From Thalassospira australica (GTDB lineage Bacteria; Pseudomonadota; Alphaproteobacteria; Rhodospirillales; Thalassospiraceae), in the NCBI RefSeq assembly GCF_000763295.1, contig NZ_JRJE01000030.1:85021-149020 (forward strand): 64,000 bases of DNA, written 5' to 3'. Each line of letters opens with the position of its first letter. Position 1 is the stretch's first letter. The notes under the pieces are model-generated. The model worked only from the letters and a program-made list of their open reading frames with translations. It was not told where the DNA came from and did no database searches. Both the position numbers and the translations under genes were made by a program. Below are positions 18,974 through 28,270 of this stretch, in pieces.

Positions 18974-20113
18974 CTAAGTGTTCATACGCCGCAAATGGTT
19001 GTCCCATTGAAGCGATTTATGCGAATCGTCGGGCAGTTCAACCCGTTTTCGACGAATCGCATCCATGCGCCAGCTGTTGCCAAGGCCACTGGTGCCAACA
19101 AATTCACCCGTACGATTTGTTGCCGCAAGTCCACAGCCATCCGGTGCCGCAATGTGGGTCAGAAAATCATTCGATTGGGCATCCCAGAAAGTCACCAGTC
19201 CACCACGCGGGCAGGAAATGGCAAAGACCTGTCCGGATGTATCAAAGCGCACCGATCCGCAATATTGACGCATCCTGACCTGAACCGTGTCGGGGGCTTC
19301 AATCGGGCGAATGTCCCCGCCGGGATGCCAAATGCCCACAAGTGGCACCTGATCGGTAATATCCCCCTGATACTGAAAGCCTGCTGCAATCATGCCATTG
19401 GCCGTCACATCAAGATGGCGGATGGAAAGTTTGTGCCAGTCATGTTTAAGGGCTGCCTGATAGATCAGCTTGCCGGTGCGTCGGTCAATGATCGACAGGT
19501 TCGGTTCCATTGAACTGATGTTAAGCGGTGTGCGCCCGTCCTGATCGGGGTGGGTATGCAGGCCGCCATTGGCAATCACCAGATGTTCGCCATCGGGCAT
19601 GAGGTGAAGTTCATGCGGGCCGGTGCCGTAACTGTTGAATTCCGCAACCCGGCGATAACCATCTTGGGCATCCCAAACCGATACAACCCCGCGTGCCTGA
19701 TCAAAGTCATTCTCGGTGATATACAGATATCGACCATCATGGGAATAAACTGCGTGCCCATAGAAACGTCGATTTTCCGGGCAGTGCAGTTTGGCCCGGA
19801 CGTTGCCTGTATGACGATCAAGGATCAGACCATACAGCCCCGGACGGCGTTCAACGGCGGCCACATCGACATGGTTGGGGCGAAGCCCGATGTCATGACC
19901 GCGACCGGGCAGGGGTTGTTCATACAGGATACCGCCCGATGCGTTAAACGCACTGACATAGTAGTCCCCGTTGTTGCCGGCGCTGGCTGCGATATATACC
20001 GCACGGTCTTCAATCGCCGGGGGGCTTGCTGCGCGTGTAATACTTGTTGGCAACAGGGTTAAGGCCCCGCCAACACCGATCAGTTTGAGAAACCCGCGAC
20101 GTTGATGTTTCAT
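18974..20113 (-). CDS. DUF1513 protein, Tat-exported beta-propeller-like
   Basis: 379 residues. The N-terminus has a twin-Arg signal (RRGFLKLIGVGG) for Tat export, which suggests a folded periplasmic protein. The body has repeated HAVYSHDGRYLYITEND and HELHLMPDGEHLVIANGG units, as in DUF1513 seven-bladed propellers. ATG 20113 places the twin Arg at residues 4-5; a TTG at 20128 would add five residues. DUF1513 is almost always found with imelysin-like and di-heme oxidoreductase genes, as here, and is considered part of a periplasmic iron-handling system. It is the last gene of the operon. Confidence 0.85.
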   Translation of the reverse strand: MKHQRRGFLKLIGVGGALTLLPTSITRAASPPAIEDRAVYIAASAGNNGDYYVSAFNASGGILYEQPLPGRGHDIGLRPNHVDVAAVERRPGLYGLILDRHTGNVRAKLHCPENRRFYGHAVYSHDGRYLYITENDFDQARGVVSVWDAQDGYRRVAEFNSYGTGPHELHLMPDGEHLVIANGGLHTHPDQDGRTPLNISSMEPNLSIIDRRTGKLIYQAALKHDWHKLSIRHLDVTANGMIAAGFQYQGDITDQVPLVGIWHPGGDIRPIEAPDTVQVRMRQYCGSVRFDTSGQVFAISCPRGGLVTFWDAQSNDFLTHIAAPDGCGLAATNRTGEFVGTSGLGNSWRMDAIRRKRVELPDDSHKSLQWDNHLRRMNT

Positions 20114-20146
20114 TTCTCCGACTTCCAATTTCCAATCAACAGGGTG

Positions 20147-21274
20147 TTAATCACCGTCAAGCGCGTTAAACCCGCCGCCAAGCTGGGTGTTGCCGCCGAC
20201 GTCGTTTTCAACAAGCGTTGTCAGAAAGTCGATCTGTTCCTTGATGCCAGCAAGCGCCGCATAGCCATCAGGCTGCGCATATAATTCCGAAACCGAAGGT
20301 GGCAGATCGGCAACTGCATCGGAAACAGTTTTCCAGTTCAGGCGAAATGATCGGTCAAGCAAGCTGCTGTCAATCAAGGCCGCCAAGCCTGTTCCTTCTT
20401 GTCCGACGTCGCCCCATTTGCCGTCATAAATCGCAAACAGCCCAATAAGGTTATGCTCGATATTGCGAAGCGAGCGTTCAGACAGTTCGCTTTCCGCCCG
20501 GCTTGCGCGTGCGCCCTGGGCATTATCCCCCAGTGGACGGGCCAGTTTCTGGCTTGAGATGATCAAAAGCCCTTCATGCAGGGCGCGATACAGGTCCGTT
20601 GCGGCAAATTTCGCAGTGGGATAATCCATGCTTTCCGGCCCGGCATTGCGCATGGCCTTGGCAAATTCCGGCCAGTCGGCCTGAAGTTCGCCCGAAAGGG
20701 TGCCCAGATTGATCGCAATAGCGGCGCCGTACTGGCACAAGAAGATACCGTCTTCGTTGGCTGCAACCATCTGTTCGGCGTGTTTGTCATCAAACAGGAC
20801 TTCTTCAAGTGCCGGAAACCCTTGCAGGGCAGCACTGGCACCAGCCAGCTTTTCCGGATCGGTATAGGCTGCGGGTTTATCAAACATCAGCTTGCGGAAC
20901 TGGCGTGCTGCGGTGCCATGTTTATCTGGCCAGTATTCGATGTGCTGATCGCGGCCATTGGCAACCATCGGTCCCATGCGCCAAGGCTGAAGTTCCTGCC
21001 AGATGTCCATGGCTTCGTGGAATGCTGTTTGGGCGTCTTTCAGTTCACTCTGGTCCGGATCGCTACAGAAATCATCCATGGTTTCTGCCAGATCGTTGGT
21101 CGCCGTGTGAAAGGCATCAAGTTTCGGCGGCACAACGGACGTCAAAAGGTGGGAAAGAATGGTCTGATAATTCTCATCAGGGATATCGGCGTGCGCACTT
21201 TGGCTGGTGATGCCAAGCGTAAGAAGTGCTGCAGTCGAAAGCAGGATACTGCGCCAAGAGGATTTTGAGAACAT
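20147..21274 (-). CDS. Imelysin-family periplasmic protein (second copy)
   Basis: A Sec signal peptide (SILLSTAALLTLGITSQSAHA) is followed by an all-helical imelysin/EfeO-type peptidase-M75 fold. The conserved WQELQPWRMGPM segment contains the family's Trp/Arg, and GFPALEEVLFD corresponds to the GxHxxE-like region, though His is replaced by Pro-Ala here. In the first copy the motif is GYHAIEFLLWG. The loss of His could mean altered metal binding. 375 residues. It lies 45 bases after the di-heme oxidoreductase gene and 33 before DUF1513. Confidence 0.85.
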   Translation of the reverse strand: MFSKSSWRSILLSTAALLTLGITSQSAHADIPDENYQTILSHLLTSVVPPKLDAFHTATNDLAETMDDFCSDPDQSELKDAQTAFHEAMDIWQELQPWRMGPMVANGRDQHIEYWPDKHGTAARQFRKLMFDKPAAYTDPEKLAGASAALQGFPALEEVLFDDKHAEQMVAANEDGIFLCQYGAAIAINLGTLSGELQADWPEFAKAMRNAGPESMDYPTAKFAATDLYRALHEGLLIISSQKLARPLGDNAQGARASRAESELSERSLRNIEHNLIGLFAIYDGKWGDVGQEGTGLAALIDSSLLDRSFRLNWKTVSDAVADLPPSVSELYAQPDGYAALAGIKEQIDFLTTLVENDVGGNTQLGGGFNALDGD

Positions 21275-21319
21275 GTGGCTTTCCCCGGTTTCAAAGTAGT
21301 TCTGGCAGGTTATATCGCG

Positions 21320-22789
21320 TCACAAAGACTTTAGGAACGCAAGCAATTGACTGCGCTTTGATGGTGGCAGCTTTGTGACGGCGTCGCGTGCCGCGTGGGC
21401 TTCGCCACCGTGCCACAGGATAGCTTCAAGGATGGTGCGCGCCCGACCATCGTGCAGGAACCGGGCACGCGGGTCGATTTCCTGTGCGCGGCCCAACCCC
21501 CAAAGTGGTGGTGTACGCCATTCGCTGCCCGATGCCTGTGCTTCTGGTCGGTGATCAGCCAGTCCATCGCCCATGTCATGGAGCAACAGGTCACTATAAG
21601 GCCAGATCACTTGACCAGACTGTTCGGCCAGATTGGGTTGTTCTGGCAATTGATAGCGCGGGGTATGGCAGGATGCGCAACCGATATCGGCAAAGATCGC
21701 TTCACCGGCCAGAATATTGGCATCATTGATATTCCGGCGCGCAGGCGGGGCGATGTTGCGGGTATAATACAACACCAGATCCGTCATCACGGAATGAGCT
21801 TCCAGGTCGTCAAATTCCGGATCATTGCCATCAGGTGCGGTCAGGCAGTTGGTCTGTGCGGTGCTGCAATCGCCGCTGGCATGGGGATATAGCGGGGTTG
21901 AAAGCCCGATATCAAATTGAAACGCATTCTGGTTTTGCTGATCAAGAGACGGCATTCCAGCTTTCCAGCCAAATCGACCAATCGCCAAGTCATTCTTGGC
22001 GATGTCCCAAACGTGGTTGATCCGCCCGGAAATGCCATCACCATCTGCATCCTGCGGATCACTTGCCGCGACAAGTGTGGTGTCCGGAATGGCTTCAAGC
22101 AATCCAAGCCCGATCATGGGCGGCGCGACGCGTGGGGATATCATGACATCAGGATGCAACGGACCATAGGCAAGATCAGACATTTGATATGTTGGATTGC
22201 GCAGGGTGATGGTTTCGCCATTGGCAAGAGCCACATTGATATCGCTATAGCTGACGTTTACCCGCCCTTCGGCCTTGATGCCCGGAACAGAGAAATCCTG
22301 AAACTGCCCGCCATAAACCGGATCGGGGATGCTTGCCAATTTACCATCAAGGTGATCGCGCAACTGATCAATGGTCTGCGGTGGAATGGACAACCGCAGC
22401 AGCATCGATGTTGCCCCGGCCTGATCATCATCTTCATCGACGGGATGACCGCGGCCATTGCGGATATGGCAGCCATTGCACGCACGTGAATTAAACAGTG
22501 GGCCAAGCCCGTCTGCGGCCTTTGTACGTGTCGGAGCTGAAATCCAAAGCCTTTGAAAAAGGGCCTCGCCAAGCTTGAAATCAAGCCGCTTTTCAAAGGT
22601 CATGTTCGCAGAATAATGCGTAAAGGCGTTGCGGCCATCCGGTTTGGGCCATGTGGTTGTTCCGCCGGGCAGTGCGGGGTTACCGATATCCTCTGCGTTC
22701 GCAGGTGTTGGGCTAAGGGGGGCACCAACCGCAGCAAACCAAAGTGTTGCCGCAAAGATTTTGTGGGAAAGGGGGGCGGAGCGTTTCAT
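21320..22789 (-). CDS. Di-heme oxidoreductase family protein (DUF1111)
   Basis: 489 residues with a Sec signal ending PTPANA. Two c-type heme sites are seen: CNGCH near residue 110 and CASCH near residue 370, each in the context expected for the DHOR family related to MauG/cytochrome c peroxidase. Between them lies a long loop-rich region (DADGDGISGRINHVWD). Members are found with imelysins in iron-regulated operons and probably oxidise or reduce iron in the periplasm; this role is inferred. ATG 22789 has AAGAAG upstream; the frame extends to 22837 but the extra residues would precede the signal peptide. Confidence 0.85.
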   Translation of the reverse strand: MKRSAPLSHKIFAATLWFAAVGAPLSPTPANAEDIGNPALPGGTTTWPKPDGRNAFTHYSANMTFEKRLDFKLGEALFQRLWISAPTRTKAADGLGPLFNSRACNGCHIRNGRGHPVDEDDDQAGATSMLLRLSIPPQTIDQLRDHLDGKLASIPDPVYGGQFQDFSVPGIKAEGRVNVSYSDINVALANGETITLRNPTYQMSDLAYGPLHPDVMISPRVAPPMIGLGLLEAIPDTTLVAASDPQDADGDGISGRINHVWDIAKNDLAIGRFGWKAGMPSLDQQNQNAFQFDIGLSTPLYPHASGDCSTAQTNCLTAPDGNDPEFDDLEAHSVMTDLVLYYTRNIAPPARRNINDANILAGEAIFADIGCASCHTPRYQLPEQPNLAEQSGQVIWPYSDLLLHDMGDGLADHRPEAQASGSEWRTPPLWGLGRAQEIDPRARFLHDGRARTILEAILWHGGEAHAARDAVTKLPPSKRSQLLAFLKSL

Positions 22790-22819
22790 CAGGTGCTTCT
22801 TGATCTGATAACAAAGTAA

Positions 22820-22848
22820 AACGGCGGGAGACACCATCCCCCGCCGTT
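22820..22848 (-). terminator. Intercistronic hairpin between the imelysin and di-heme oxidoreductase genes
   Basis: A 9-bp perfect stem (AACGGCGGG/CCCGCCGTT) is followed on the minus strand by TTACTTTG. It probably attenuates transcription, so the first imelysin would be made in excess over the downstream proteins. Confidence 0.6.
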
Positions 22849-22881
22849 CAAAATCCCGTCAGGCAGGTGCCTGCCTTTGGA

Positions 22882-24150
22882 TTAGTTCACTGCAGCCGGA
22901 TTGTCGAGGCTGTCGGAGCCTTCAAATTCGATGCCGTCAATGCCAACAGCGGCAATGATCTGTTCGATTGATTTGGTCTGATCGACAAGCGCATCAACAA
23001 AGGCCTGAACGACGGCATTGCCATCTTCGTTGCCCATGGCGATCAGCTGGTCAAACGCTTCGCCGCCCTCTGCGCGGGTAACCATGACTTTGCCGGCAAC
23101 AACTGATGCCGCAAGCTTGGCGCGCAGTTCATTGTCGAGTGCCTTGTCATTGGCAGCAACCAAATCAGAAAGCGACGGGCCTTCTACAACCGAACCGTCA
23201 ACACGGGTATAGCGGCCAAGGTATACGTTCTGGATGCCCAGCGCGTCATAGTAGTGGCTGTTATGGGTGTTGTCCGAGAAGCAATCATGTTCTTCTTCCG
23301 GATCATGCAGCAGCAGGCCAAGTTTGGTACGCTCGCCGCCCAGTTCGCCATAAGACAGCGAACCCATGCCGGTCACAATCGCGGTCAGGCCCGGAACGCC
23401 GTCACCTTCAAAAACGGTTTCGCGTGCGTCACCACCTTCGGCCCACTGTTGGGTGATCCATTCAAGGTCAGACACCATCAGATCAGCCGCAGCCTGAAGA
23501 TATTCACCACGACGGTCACAGTTGCCATTGGTGCAGTCGTCACCAGCGGCATAGTCGGTCCATGCGCGCTCACCAGCACCGGCGTCGGTCCCGTTCAGGT
23601 CCTGACCCCACAGCAGGAATTCAATCGCATGATAGCCGGTCGCAACATTTGACTCGACATCATCGATTTCATGCAGGCTTTTCAGCAAATCTGCATCGAT
23701 GGTCGATGCGTCAATGGTTTCGCCCGAAATGGTCAGGGTCGGGTTGGCGATCACGTTGGCGGTATAGGCCGGGTTTTCTTCGCTTTCTTCACCATAAAGG
23801 CCGGTTTCGACATAGTCGATCAGGCCTTCATCAAGCGGCCATGCGTTTACCTTGCCTTCCCAGTCATCAACGATGGCATTGCCAAAGCGATAAACTTCGG
23901 TCTGCTGATACGGTGCGCGTGCCGCCAGCCAGGCGGATTTGGCTGCATCAAAGGTTTCGGCTGACGGGTTGGTGACCAGCGCGCCAATTGCACTTTGCAA
24001 TTCTTTGGCGGTGATCAGCGAATCTTCGTAACCGGCATGCGCGATATCGGCATATGTCGTAAGTACGTCTTTGGCGCCCGGCGCGGCATATGCGTGCGCA
24101 CCAAGGGTAGAGACCAATACAGCCGTACCCAGAATTTTTGCGATCTTCAT
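22882..24150 (-). CDS. Iron-regulated imelysin-family protein (IrpA-like)
   Basis: About 422 residues, with a Sec signal ending AHAYA. GYHAIEFLLWGQDLNGTDAG matches the GxHxxE imelysin signature, and CTNGNCDRRGEYL is the conserved Cys-containing loop of the IrpA branch. Trp/Arg positions of the helical bundle (YQQTEVYRFGN) are present. The protein is expected to be periplasmic or outer-membrane-attached and to bind iron. A Fur box lies 141 bases upstream. ATG 24150 is preferred; ATG 24162 is possible. It is the first gene of the imelysin-DHOR-imelysin-DUF1513 operon. Confidence 0.9.
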   Translation of the reverse strand: MKIAKILGTAVLVSTLGAHAYAAPGAKDVLTTYADIAHAGYEDSLITAKELQSAIGALVTNPSAETFDAAKSAWLAARAPYQQTEVYRFGNAIVDDWEGKVNAWPLDEGLIDYVETGLYGEESEENPAYTANVIANPTLTISGETIDASTIDADLLKSLHEIDDVESNVATGYHAIEFLLWGQDLNGTDAGAGERAWTDYAAGDDCTNGNCDRRGEYLQAAADLMVSDLEWITQQWAEGGDARETVFEGDGVPGLTAIVTGMGSLSYGELGGERTKLGLLLHDPEEEHDCFSDNTHNSHYYDALGIQNVYLGRYTRVDGSVVEGPSLSDLVAANDKALDNELRAKLAASVVAGKVMVTRAEGGEAFDQLIAMGNEDGNAVVQAFVDALVDQTKSIEQIIAAVGIDGIEFEGSDSLDNPAAVN

Positions 24151-24291
24151 AGGAGTTCCCATCTATCCCTGAAAAGTGAGCCAAGGGCGTAGCCCCATGG
24201 ATCAGAGCAAAAAAGACCAAGTGTAAATGCCTGCATTGACACCTGAAATGTGACCCTGATCACTTTGCATCTGGTTAAGTGATACTGCTTG

Positions 24292-24306
24292 TGAGAATGA
24301 TTTTCA
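24292..24306. promoter_or_regulatory. Fur box upstream of the imelysin operon
   Basis: TGAGAATGATTTTCA is a near-perfect 7-1-7 Fur site. It lies between the minus-strand imelysin operon and the plus-strand cytochrome b gene and could serve both. The 301-base gap contains nothing else that I recognise. Confidence 0.8.
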
Positions 24307-24451
24307 AATAGAGAATGTCTGTTTGGGGAAAATTTTCACGTTTTTTGAATGTTATAACTGCAAATTGATGGGTGCGCGCCTTGAACCGGCAGGCGACTGC
24401 CATGACGTTTTAAAGGCATGATCATGACCGGACACCGCAAGAGAGATTGTG

Positions 24452-25153
24452 ATGAGCACACAAACGCCTGACGAGAAAAAAGTAAAACTTTGGGATTTCC
24501 CTGTCCGTCTGTTTCATTGGGCACTTGTGGCCGCGATTGCGACGTCCTGGTGGACCAACCGACAGGTGATGATCGATATCCACGCGATTGCCGGATACAC
24601 AGTCCTGGCCCTTGTTCTGTTTCGCATCGTTTGGGGTTTTGTCGGCAGTTCAAATGCCCGCTTCACATCCTTTTTGACGGGGCCGGGCAAGGTGGTCGAT
24701 TATGCCCTTAAAATACCCAAAGGATCGATGTCTGATTTGACCTATGCTGGGCATAATCCGGCCGGGGGATGGATGGTTGCAGTGCTGATCCTGTTGGTGG
24801 GGGTGCAGGCAGTAAGTGGGCTTTTTGCAAGCGAAGATACGTTTTTGTTCTTTGATGGGCCGCTGGTTGCCTATGCCAGCGCGGATGTCGCCCGTGTTAT
24901 GAACTGGATCCATCACACCAACATCAACCTGATATACGCCGCTGTCGGATTGCACGTGTTTGCTGCATTGTTTTATCTGGTGGTCAAACGCGAAAACCTG
25001 ATTGGTGCGATGGTTACCGGTGTGCGCAAGGTGCCTGTTGATCTTGCTGATCGTTTCATGCGGATCAATTTTGCATCCCCTGTACTGGGCATCATCATAT
25101 TGGGCGTTTGTGGATTGCTGGTCTGGGGTGGAGTCACACTTGCGCGGGGCTAG
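24452..25153 (+). CDS. Cytochrome b561-type membrane subunit
   Basis: 233 residues with four to five membrane helices. VKLWDFPVRLFHWALV carries the first heme His, IHAIAGYTVL the second, and IHHTNINLIYAAVGLHVFAALFY the distal pair, the pattern of di-heme cytochrome b/b6 domain proteins that pass electrons between quinol and a c-type cytochrome. The ATG at 24452 follows AAGAGAGA. It is divergent from the iron operon and convergent with a cytochrome c' gene, so the two cytochromes could be partners. Confidence 0.87.
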   Translation: MSTQTPDEKKVKLWDFPVRLFHWALVAAIATSWWTNRQVMIDIHAIAGYTVLALVLFRIVWGFVGSSNARFTSFLTGPGKVVDYALKIPKGSMSDLTYAGHNPAGGWMVAVLILLVGVQAVSGLFASEDTFLFFDGPLVAYASADVARVMNWIHHTNINLIYAAVGLHVFAALFYLVVKRENLIGAMVTGVRKVPVDLADRFMRINFASPVLGIIILGVCGLLVWGGVTLARG

Positions 25154-25180
25154 AACCCGAAGGAAAATGGCTGTGATACC

Positions 25181-25227
25181 AAAGAGCCCGCTGTGAACCG
25201 ATTTTGATCACGGCGGGCTCTTTGGTT
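25181..25227. terminator. Terminator between convergent cytochrome genes
   Basis: An 11-bp perfect stem (AAAGAGCCCGC/GCGGGCTCTTT) is extended by TGTGA/TCACG-like pairing, with U-rich flanks in both directions. Confidence 0.85.
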
Positions 25228-25342
25228 TGAAGTAAGTTCCCCGGTCGGTATTTTCAAATAAGCTGAGGGGGCAGCTATGGGGAGAAAACCGGGCCGGGGG
25301 GGCTCGCCATCATTGGGGGCGGCGAGAAAAACTCAGGTGGAT

Positions 25343-25807
25343 TTACTTGGTGCGGTACTCGTCGTGGCACCCTTTGCAGGATTTACCAAGATTGCCCATG
25401 GCGGCACCCATTGCTGATTTGTCCCCGGCAGCAGCCGCCATTGCAAGGGCCGCGTCCTTAAGCACCGGGAAGCGGGCGGAAAAATCATCCCAGTTCGCCC
25501 AAATGTTTTCATTTGCAGTGGTTTTTACCGTGGCATCCATGGTTTTGGGCTCAAACGCGTCCGGTGCTGCGGTTGCAGCAAAGGCGATGCCATTGGCAAG
25601 GTTGCGAACAACCGGATCGGGCAAATCGCACTGCCCTTTCAGATAGCAACCAAGTGTTCCCATCGCACCACCGATGCCATCCATCAGCATCTTGCGGTTT
25701 TCGACAGTTGTGTTGTCCATCATCTCGTCAGCATTGGCAGTCATCGGGGCCGATGATCCGGCGGCGATGATTGCGCCCAGCAGGCCTGCAGTAACAAGGT
25801 GCTTCAT
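25343..25807 (-). CDS. Class II cytochrome c (c'/c556 type)
   Basis: 154 residues with a Sec signal ending TANA. The heme motif CKGCH lies near the C-terminus (about residues 145-149), which defines class II four-helix cytochromes c' and c556. A further Cys pair (LGCYLKGQC) in the first half may form a disulphide. The protein is periplasmic and may carry electrons or bind NO. It is convergent with the cytochrome b gene. Confidence 0.87.
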   Translation of the reverse strand: MKHLVTAGLLGAIIAAGSSAPMTANADEMMDNTTVENRKMLMDGIGGAMGTLGCYLKGQCDLPDPVVRNLANGIAFAATAAPDAFEPKTMDATVKTTANENIWANWDDFSARFPVLKDAALAMAAAAGDKSAMGAAMGNLGKSCKGCHDEYRTK

Positions 25808-26001
25808 GGGTTCTCTCTATTGTCGTTTTGCTCTCACACTGATCGCGAAACAGGCCCTGATTTCTTGTATGTATGCGAAGCATCTTGTTGCTTCGTGCCT
25901 GCCGCTCGGCTTAGTGTCCCAGTTGCGCCCCCGAAACTGGAATCACAAGCGCGTGAACGGAATTAATTTTTCAATACATGCGCCAAAGGAAATGTCTGAA
26001 A

Positions 26002-27516
26002 ATGTCGTCCGTCGCCCCAAATGATATTGCCGATTCGAATGAAGCCACCATCCGTGAAGGACGTGCGCGTGCGCGAAACGTGATCCGCGATTGGGATCTT
26101 AAGCGTGCCTTTATCAATGGCGTTTGGCGTGATGCTGATAGCCGCGAGGTTCTTGACGTTATTGATCCGGCAAAGGGCGATGTGATTGGCGCCGTGCCGT
26201 TCATGCGGACCTCAGAAGCGCGTCAGGCAATTGATGCTGCCCATGCGGCGTTTCCCGGATGGTCGCGGATGCTGGCAAAGGAACGTGCAGCGATCCTGCG
26301 GCGGTGGCGTGACCTTCTTGAAACCCATCAGGAAGAATTGGCATCCCTGATTACCCTTGAACAGGGCAAGCCCTATGATCAGGCGCTTCGTGAAGTGGTT
26401 GGTGCAATCGCCTATGCCGAATGGTATGGCGAGGAAGCCAAACGTGCCTATGGTCAAACCATGCCTGCGACCCAGCGTGACCGACGTGTTGTCGTGCAAA
26501 AACATCCTGTCGGAGTGGTGGCGGCGATTACGCCATGGAACTTCCCGTTGACCATGGTGGTGCGCAAATGCGCCCCGGCCCTTGCAGCTGGGTGCACGGT
26601 GATTGTCAAACCGGCAGAAGACACACCGCTTTCAGCATTGGCTGCTGCCAAACTGGCAGAGCAGGCGGGGTTCCCCGCTGGCGTGTTTAATGTGGTGACA
26701 GGCCAACCCCACCCGATTGGCGAAGCGCTGACCGGGGACCCACGTGTGCGAATGTTGTCGTTTACCGGGTCAACCGCAGTGGGAAAACGCCTGATGGAGC
26801 AATGTGCAGCGACGATGAAAAAGCTGTCGCTGGAGCTAGGCGGCAATGCGCCATTTATTGTCATGGATGATGCCGATATTGATGCCGCTGTTGCCGGGGC
26901 AATGATTTCGAAATTCCGTAACAGCGGTCAAACCTGTGTATGTGCCAACCGCATCTTTCTGCAGGATGGGGTGTATGATGCGTTTGTTGAAAAGTTTGTC
27001 GCTGCAAGTACTGCACAAACGATGGGTAACGGGTTTTTGCCGGGTATGGAAATCGGCCCGCTGATCAATCGTCAGGCGGTGGCCAAGGTTGAACGACTTG
27101 TTGAAAACGCCAAAAAAGCCGGTGCGACGTTGATTTATGGTGCAGACCTGCCTGGCGAGGGCCACTTCACCCGGCCGTTGATAATGACCGATGTGCCCCA
27201 TGTAGCGGATTGCTTTAACGAGGAGCTGTTTGCGCCGGTCGCCCCGATATATCGCTTCACCACCGAGAATGACGTCATTGAACTGGCCAACCGGGTTCGC
27301 ACAGGGTTGTCATCCTATCTTTACAGTCGGGATATTGGCCGGATTCAGCGCATAGCCGATCAGCTCGAAACAGGTGTTGTCGGAATTAACGACGGCACCA
27401 CCAGCCACGAAGGTGCGCCATTTGGCGGTGTGAAGGAAAGCGGGCAGGGACGTGAAGGCGGACATTGGGGGTTTGAGGAATATCTTGAACCGAAATATCT
27501 GAATTACGCATTGTGA
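26002..27516 (+). CDS. gabD: NAD(P)-dependent succinate-semialdehyde dehydrogenase
   Basis: 504 residues, ALDH superfamily. The general base is in LELGGNAPFIV and the nucleophile in SGQTCVCANR, where a second Cys two residues on is typical of the GabD class. ITPWNFPLTMVVRKCAPALAAGCTVIVKPAEDTP binds the cofactor. FGGVKESGQGREGG near the end is diagnostic for SSADH. The ATG at 26002 is 11 bases after AAAGGA. No transaminase is adjacent, so the physiological substrate is inferred from family. Confidence 0.9.
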   Translation: MSSVAPNDIADSNEATIREGRARARNVIRDWDLKRAFINGVWRDADSREVLDVIDPAKGDVIGAVPFMRTSEARQAIDAAHAAFPGWSRMLAKERAAILRRWRDLLETHQEELASLITLEQGKPYDQALREVVGAIAYAEWYGEEAKRAYGQTMPATQRDRRVVVQKHPVGVVAAITPWNFPLTMVVRKCAPALAAGCTVIVKPAEDTPLSALAAAKLAEQAGFPAGVFNVVTGQPHPIGEALTGDPRVRMLSFTGSTAVGKRLMEQCAATMKKLSLELGGNAPFIVMDDADIDAAVAGAMISKFRNSGQTCVCANRIFLQDGVYDAFVEKFVAASTAQTMGNGFLPGMEIGPLINRQAVAKVERLVENAKKAGATLIYGADLPGEGHFTRPLIMTDVPHVADCFNEELFAPVAPIYRFTTENDVIELANRVRTGLSSYLYSRDIGRIQRIADQLETGVVGINDGTTSHEGAPFGGVKESGQGREGGHWGFEEYLEPKYLNYAL

Positions 27517-27594
27517 TCTGGCGTCAAAGCCCAAAGTGACCCGCCGCGAAGCGGTGATGAAAATCGCCCGATAACCATGTTTTCGCTGGATCGG

Positions 27595-27640
27595 AAAACG
27601 ACAATATCTATTGAGGATATTGTCGTTTTTTGTTTTTGGT
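27595..27640 (+). terminator. Intrinsic terminator after gabD
   Basis: A 14-bp perfect stem (27595-27608 with 27616-27629, AAAACGACAATATC and its complement) encloses TATTGAG and is followed by TTGTTTTTGG. Confidence 0.9.
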
Positions 27641-28058
27641 CGAGCTATGCGAAATTGTGGGTTCGGAGTCCGGCGAAAATATTCAAAGTTTCAACCGTAT
27701 TTGGCGAAAAATTCACCTGTACCAAATATTTTTCAGTGTTTTTTCTTCTGCCGTCCGGGTGTTTTCGCGCGAAGAGGGCAACGGTTTAGCCCCTAAAGGT
27801 CAAGGTCTGCCCCGGACGTTCATCAAGATGACTTACAAAAAACGAGGCAAATGAACGCTTTATTTGTCATGATACAAGCATGTGAAATATGCATGATGAA
27901 AATGTGACAAGCAGTCGAATAGGTATGCGTCAAATGCATATTTGGGGTGAGAAAACTCTGCTCGTAGAAGCGATGGAACAGGCGTACATGGGGTTTAGCA
28001 AATAACACAGCGAAACCCCGGCGGGAACAATGCCGGATGTTTTTAAAAGGAAGCGGAC
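27641..28058 (+). promoter_or_regulatory. AT-rich leader region with two mutually exclusive hairpins
   Basis: No convincing gene lies between 27641 and 27924. A 26-codon frame (27925-28005, beginning MRQMHIWGEK) ends inside a hairpin formed by GGGGTTT (27990-27996) and AAACCCC (28013-28019). The right arm of that hairpin overlaps the left arm of a second one, CCGGC/GCCGG (28018-28036), which is followed by TGTTTTT. The arrangement resembles a translation-coupled attenuator in front of the small gene at 28059. It is an inference; the stems are short. Confidence 0.35.
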
Positions 28059-28220
28059 ATGAAAATGTATCGTGATTATGATCTGGTAGCCCTGCAGCGT
28101 GAAGCTGAATATCTCCGTGCACAAGCGATTCGCAGCATGTTTGTTGCGTTGGTCCGCAAAGTCGGCGCTTTGTTTGGTGCGAACCGCAAGCCACATGGCG
28201 GCGTTCCGGCTGGCGCATAA
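28059..28220 (+). CDS. Small DUF1127-related protein (RSP_7527-like)
   Basis: 53 residues beginning MKMYRDYDLVALQREAEYLRAQ, a short amphipathic helix with Arg-rich middle. It resembles the alphaproteobacterial RSP_7527 group of small proteins. AAAAGGAAG stands 6 bases before the ATG. Members are thought to act in stress or small-RNA responses, but no function is established here. A terminator follows, so it is monocistronic. Confidence 0.65.
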   Translation: MKMYRDYDLVALQREAEYLRAQAIRSMFVALVRKVGALFGANRKPHGGVPAGA

Positions 28221-28270
28221 TTCTGCAGCCAAGCAATACCAGCGGCCGGTCAACCGGTACGCAGACAATG

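Noticed and set aside
18890..19513. Plus-strand open frame opposite the DUF1513 gene, downstream of the Fur box at 18801
   Set aside because: I considered that the Fur box drives it, but it lacks a ribosome site and mirrors DUF1513. The promoter hexamers point leftward.
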